Positions 25,575-27,806 of a DNA stretch of 27,806 nucleotides are shown piece by piece. The notes beneath the pieces are model-generated. The model did no database searches. It worked only from the letters and a program-made list of their open reading frames with translations, and was not told where the DNA came from. The stretch is from Chondrus crispus (taxonomy: Eukaryota; Rhodophyta; Florideophyceae; Gigartinales; Gigartinaceae), in the NCBI RefSeq assembly GCF_000350225.1, contig NW_005179036.1:189495-217300 (forward strand). Direction: 5' to 3'. Position 1 is the first letter of the stretch. The number at the start of each line of letters is the position of its first letter. The position numbers and the translations under genes were made by a program.

Positions 25575-27269
25575 TCAGCCGGAACAAGTGGTGCCACACC
25601 CTTGCTCACTCGAGTTGGTATTTAACGATTGTTGTTGGTTAGACAAGTCTGTCCGTCGGATGCGATCGACCTCGGCTTGTGTAGCCGATTGCGATTTGTC
25701 ACGTCGCGAGAGGAGTCGTGCGAGCTCCTTGTTCTCAACGGGGTCGTAGACGCTGTGTTGAACGCAAGCCGGGACGACTCGGCCTTGATCCGGTTGAGCC
25801 ATGGCATACGAGCAGGATGCCAAGCGTTCCATGGTTTCTCGAATCCGGGGGCCTGCCTTATCGACGCGGGAATCATCACTAGACACACCGTCATCCATAA
25901 GGTCCCAGGCCTTAGACACGTCTTTTGCATCCATGAAGCGATGCATGACGATGGTGAGGGGTCGAATTCCCCTGTGCAGAATGGGCCACAAGCCACCCGC
26001 TCTTGCAATGATGCGGAGGCACCATCGCAGAGCGGGGATGAGAAGCCATGGCCTTGTCAAAATAGTGCGGACTAATTTCACGGCAAGGAGGTGGGGCATC
26101 ATGACGATGTTGCCAATATTTGTGACGATGAGGTCCCTGCAGCGCGCGTCCTGCGGGCATCGATCGTCGAAAAGCGGAAAGATCTTTACATTAGGATCGC
26201 CCTTGGGCCCTAGGACGGCGCAGGCACACATGCGGTTGCAGCGGACATCGCCCATTTGGAAAAGAGAGTAGGGTAAGCGAATGCCCATGCCCTTTTCGAT
26301 TTCCTGCCACACCATTTCGCCGTCATCGTCGGCAATGGACCGAAGGTTGTCTACCCACCTCTTCTCGGCCCCTTGCTGGGCGGCAGGTTGGAAGGACAAG
26401 AGACGGAAACCCATGGCCCTTGATTCGCGGACGGCCTGGGCGATATATGGCAAGTTAGCGGCCTGGACGGTCATGTTGTGTGCGAGATAGTATCGGACGC
26501 CGTGCTCGCGGCGCAGTCGTTCAAACATGTCGACAAGCTTTTGACGATATGGAGTCAATTCGGACTCATTGCGCGGGCGAGGGATGCCCCTGCGTCCCCG
26601 CATCTCCATATCGAAATGGAGAGCAAAATCGAGCCTGTCGAAGCGGCGGCGGCCATCCTTGACAGCCAAGCGTTTGAGGTAGTCGTAATCGAAATCGCCA
26701 TGCGAAAAGGACATGGGGATGCGTCCGAAAAAGCGCATGGTCTCCAACGCCAGGGCGTGATCCTCGGGTGGTAGTAACGTGACCTCTCCGCCGATGAGCT
26801 GGCAATGGCCGACGGGCCCGCGCTCCCTCCGCAGAAAGTCCATCTGGCGTGCAATCTCGGTGACGGTGTGCATGCCGTCGACGCGGACGCTGTTTGCGTC
26901 GGCGGAGTGGTAGCACGGTGTGCACGAGAAGTTGCAGCTCGGAAAGACGGCGCGCGTGCCCTCGCAGCCCGGCGAGAGGCGGCCGAGCATCTGCGAGGGG
27001 CCCTTGACATGCGGCGGGAGCGCTTCGTAACGGTTCGGGGCGGACGCATGCGGGAGCTCCCCCGGGCGCGTGGCACGCTCGAACTCGAGAAGCGTCTGGT
27101 GGAGGCGGTGCACGCGCGCGGTGGCTTGCGAGAGAAAGTGCGGAGAGCGCGACACGGATGGGCGCGGATGCGGCGTGGTTAGACTTGCCGTGGTGCGCGG
27201 GCGGGAGAGACGGGGTGGAGATGGGCGGGCGGAGGAGAGCGGAATGGGGGAGAGGAACGCGGGAGGCAT
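25575..27269 (-). CDS. Radical SAM protein with probable organelle-targeting leader
   Basis: The 564-aa protein has the radical SAM cluster motif CNFSCTPC (CX3CX2C, Cys112, 116 and 119) that binds a 4Fe-4S cluster, and the SAM-contacting GGE at about 160-162 (LIGGEVTLLP). The rest fits a partial TIM barrel. Further Cys (RCNRMCACAV, RCPQDARC) may bind an extra cluster. A hydrophobic/basic stretch near residues 390-435 (MMPHLLAVKLVRTILTRPW, then ALRWCLRIIARAGGLWPIL) could attach to a membrane. The substrate is unknown; similar proteins are known from bacteria. The first about 60 residues are rich in Ser, Pro and Arg with almost no acids, like a plastid or mitochondrial transit peptide. ATG 27269 (CACCATG) is preferred; the frame extends 96 codons further without conserved content. 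Convergent with the helicase gene, 296 nt apart. Confidence 0.82.
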   Translation of the reverse strand: MPPAFLSPIPLSSARPSPPRLSRPRTTASLTTPHPRPSVSRSPHFLSQATARVHRLHQTLLEFERATRPGELPHASAPNRYEALPPHVKGPSQMLGRLSPGCEGTRAVFPSCNFSCTPCYHSADANSVRVDGMHTVTEIARQMDFLRRERGPVGHCQLIGGEVTLLPPEDHALALETMRFFGRIPMSFSHGDFDYDYLKRLAVKDGRRRFDRLDFALHFDMEMRGRRGIPRPRNESELTPYRQKLVDMFERLRREHGVRYYLAHNMTVQAANLPYIAQAVRESRAMGFRLLSFQPAAQQGAEKRWVDNLRSIADDDGEMVWQEIEKGMGIRLPYSLFQMGDVRCNRMCACAVLGPKGDPNVKIFPLFDDRCPQDARCRDLIVTNIGNIVMMPHLLAVKLVRTILTRPWLLIPALRWCLRIIARAGGLWPILHRGIRPLTIVMHRFMDAKDVSKAWDLMDDGVSSDDSRVDKAGPRIRETMERLASCSYAMAQPDQGRVVPACVQHSVYDPVENKELARLLSRRDKSQSATQAEVDRIRRTDLSNQQQSLNTNSSEQGCGTTCSG

Positions 27270-27806
27270 GGTGAACGGTAAACGCGGGAGGGGAAGGGAG
27301 GGTAGGAGTGGGGGATGGTGTGTTCGGAGATGGGTGGTGTCCGCCCGTCTCCTAACGCATCCACTCGGTGACTCATGCGTCGAAACTGGGTGCGAGGTAC
27401 CGAAGAGGTGCGGATCGCGGAAGAGCAATCGGGAGGAGGTGATGTCTCGAAGCACTGCGCCATTGGGTGTGGCCGAATCCGGTCGAAGGTTGACGTCGTC
27501 ACAAATCCGCCTCCCTCTGCCTCGTGTCCACGTGTCGGAGCACGAAACCGGCTCCATGATCCGAAGCTCTGTAAGCCCACGTCACGTGGTGTAAGATGCG
27601 CCAGTGCGTTGTGAGTGGCCCGCTAGCCGCCCGTCCGTTACACGGCTCTCATATGTCAACCTCGCTGCGCTTGTCCCCCCCCCCTTCCCGCACATGTCGC
27701 TCCGCTTCGTTCACCGCCTCTTTAAAACATCTTTCCCATTCCCGTTCCACGCCGCACCCCACATAAACAAACCCCCACTGCCCTTCGACGGGCAACCGCC
27801 CCACAC
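27270..27806. other. Upstream region of the radical SAM gene
   Basis: GC-rich sequence with overlapping frames that carry no domain. A run of ten C lies at 27675-27684 and pyrimidine-rich DNA follows to the window end. No start of a plus-strand gene is visible before the edge, but one could begin just outside. Confidence 0.5.

Noticed and set aside
1..27806. CRISPR arrays, bacterial operons and ribosome binding sites
   Set aside because: No regularly spaced identical repeats; introns, KDEL retrieval and CAF-1/USP genes show a eukaryotic nuclear genome.

Overview
The window is nuclear DNA of a eukaryote, most likely a red alga with a compact, intron-poor genome (a Chondrus-like florideophyte is my best guess; this is inference, not a match). 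The reasons are an ER-type Hsp70 ending in KDEL, long intronless housekeeping genes on both strands, one gene with two short introns (141 and 81 nt, GTATGT/GTACGC donors, CTAAC-type branch sites), no operons, and gene islands separated by repeat-rich DNA with decayed mobile elements.

Layout. 175-1890 (+): ubiquitin-specific protease. 2.0-6.2 kb: probable MULE-type DNA transposon with a Mutator-family transposase (2373-4316, -) and, overlapping its start, a J-domain/coiled-coil protein (4280-5806, -); arrays of a short GGGYGAC motif lie at both ends. 7.4-11.2 kb: a patchwork of broken or orphan coding pieces: a GC-rich orphan ORF (about 7442-7906, +), a secreted beta-rich protein whose signal peptide is in another frame from the body (8310-9511, +), a papain-like protease-like ORF (9629-10621, -) with unrelated GC-rich coding-like pieces on both sides, and a second GGGYGAC array that flips orientation at its centre (10900-11199).

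11.5-15.5 kb is a conserved island: an SAP30BP/HCNGP-like regulator (11509-11943, +), the ER chaperone BiP (12237-14180, -) and the ER membrane protein TMCO1 (14676-15473, +, three exons that I reconstructed). BiP and TMCO1 are divergent and share a 495-bp promoter with five ACGT-core (bZIP-type) sites, including a perfect TGACGTCA, so co-regulation by ER stress is a reasonable hypothesis.

15.5-20.6 kb is mostly non-coding. It holds a foldback, MITE-like element (16552-16840), one unknown 222-aa gene (17616-18284, -) with a possible tubby/LURP-like fold, and several small inverted and tandem repeats. 20.6-27.8 kb is a second conserved island: the CAF-1 p60 subunit (20618-22075, -), a DDX20/Gemin3-like DEAD-box helicase (to 25278, +) and a radical SAM protein with a probable organelle-targeting leader (25575-27269, -). 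Between CAF-1 and the helicase the minus strand carries spliced-looking coding sequence (22625-23289), part of which resembles an Alba domain and overlaps the 5' end of the helicase frame.

The housekeeping genes cover protein turnover, ER folding and calcium homeostasis, chromatin assembly and RNP biogenesis. They share no single pathway. The most unusual material is the transposase plus J-protein pair with its motif arrays, the foldback element, and the minus-strand candidate gene.
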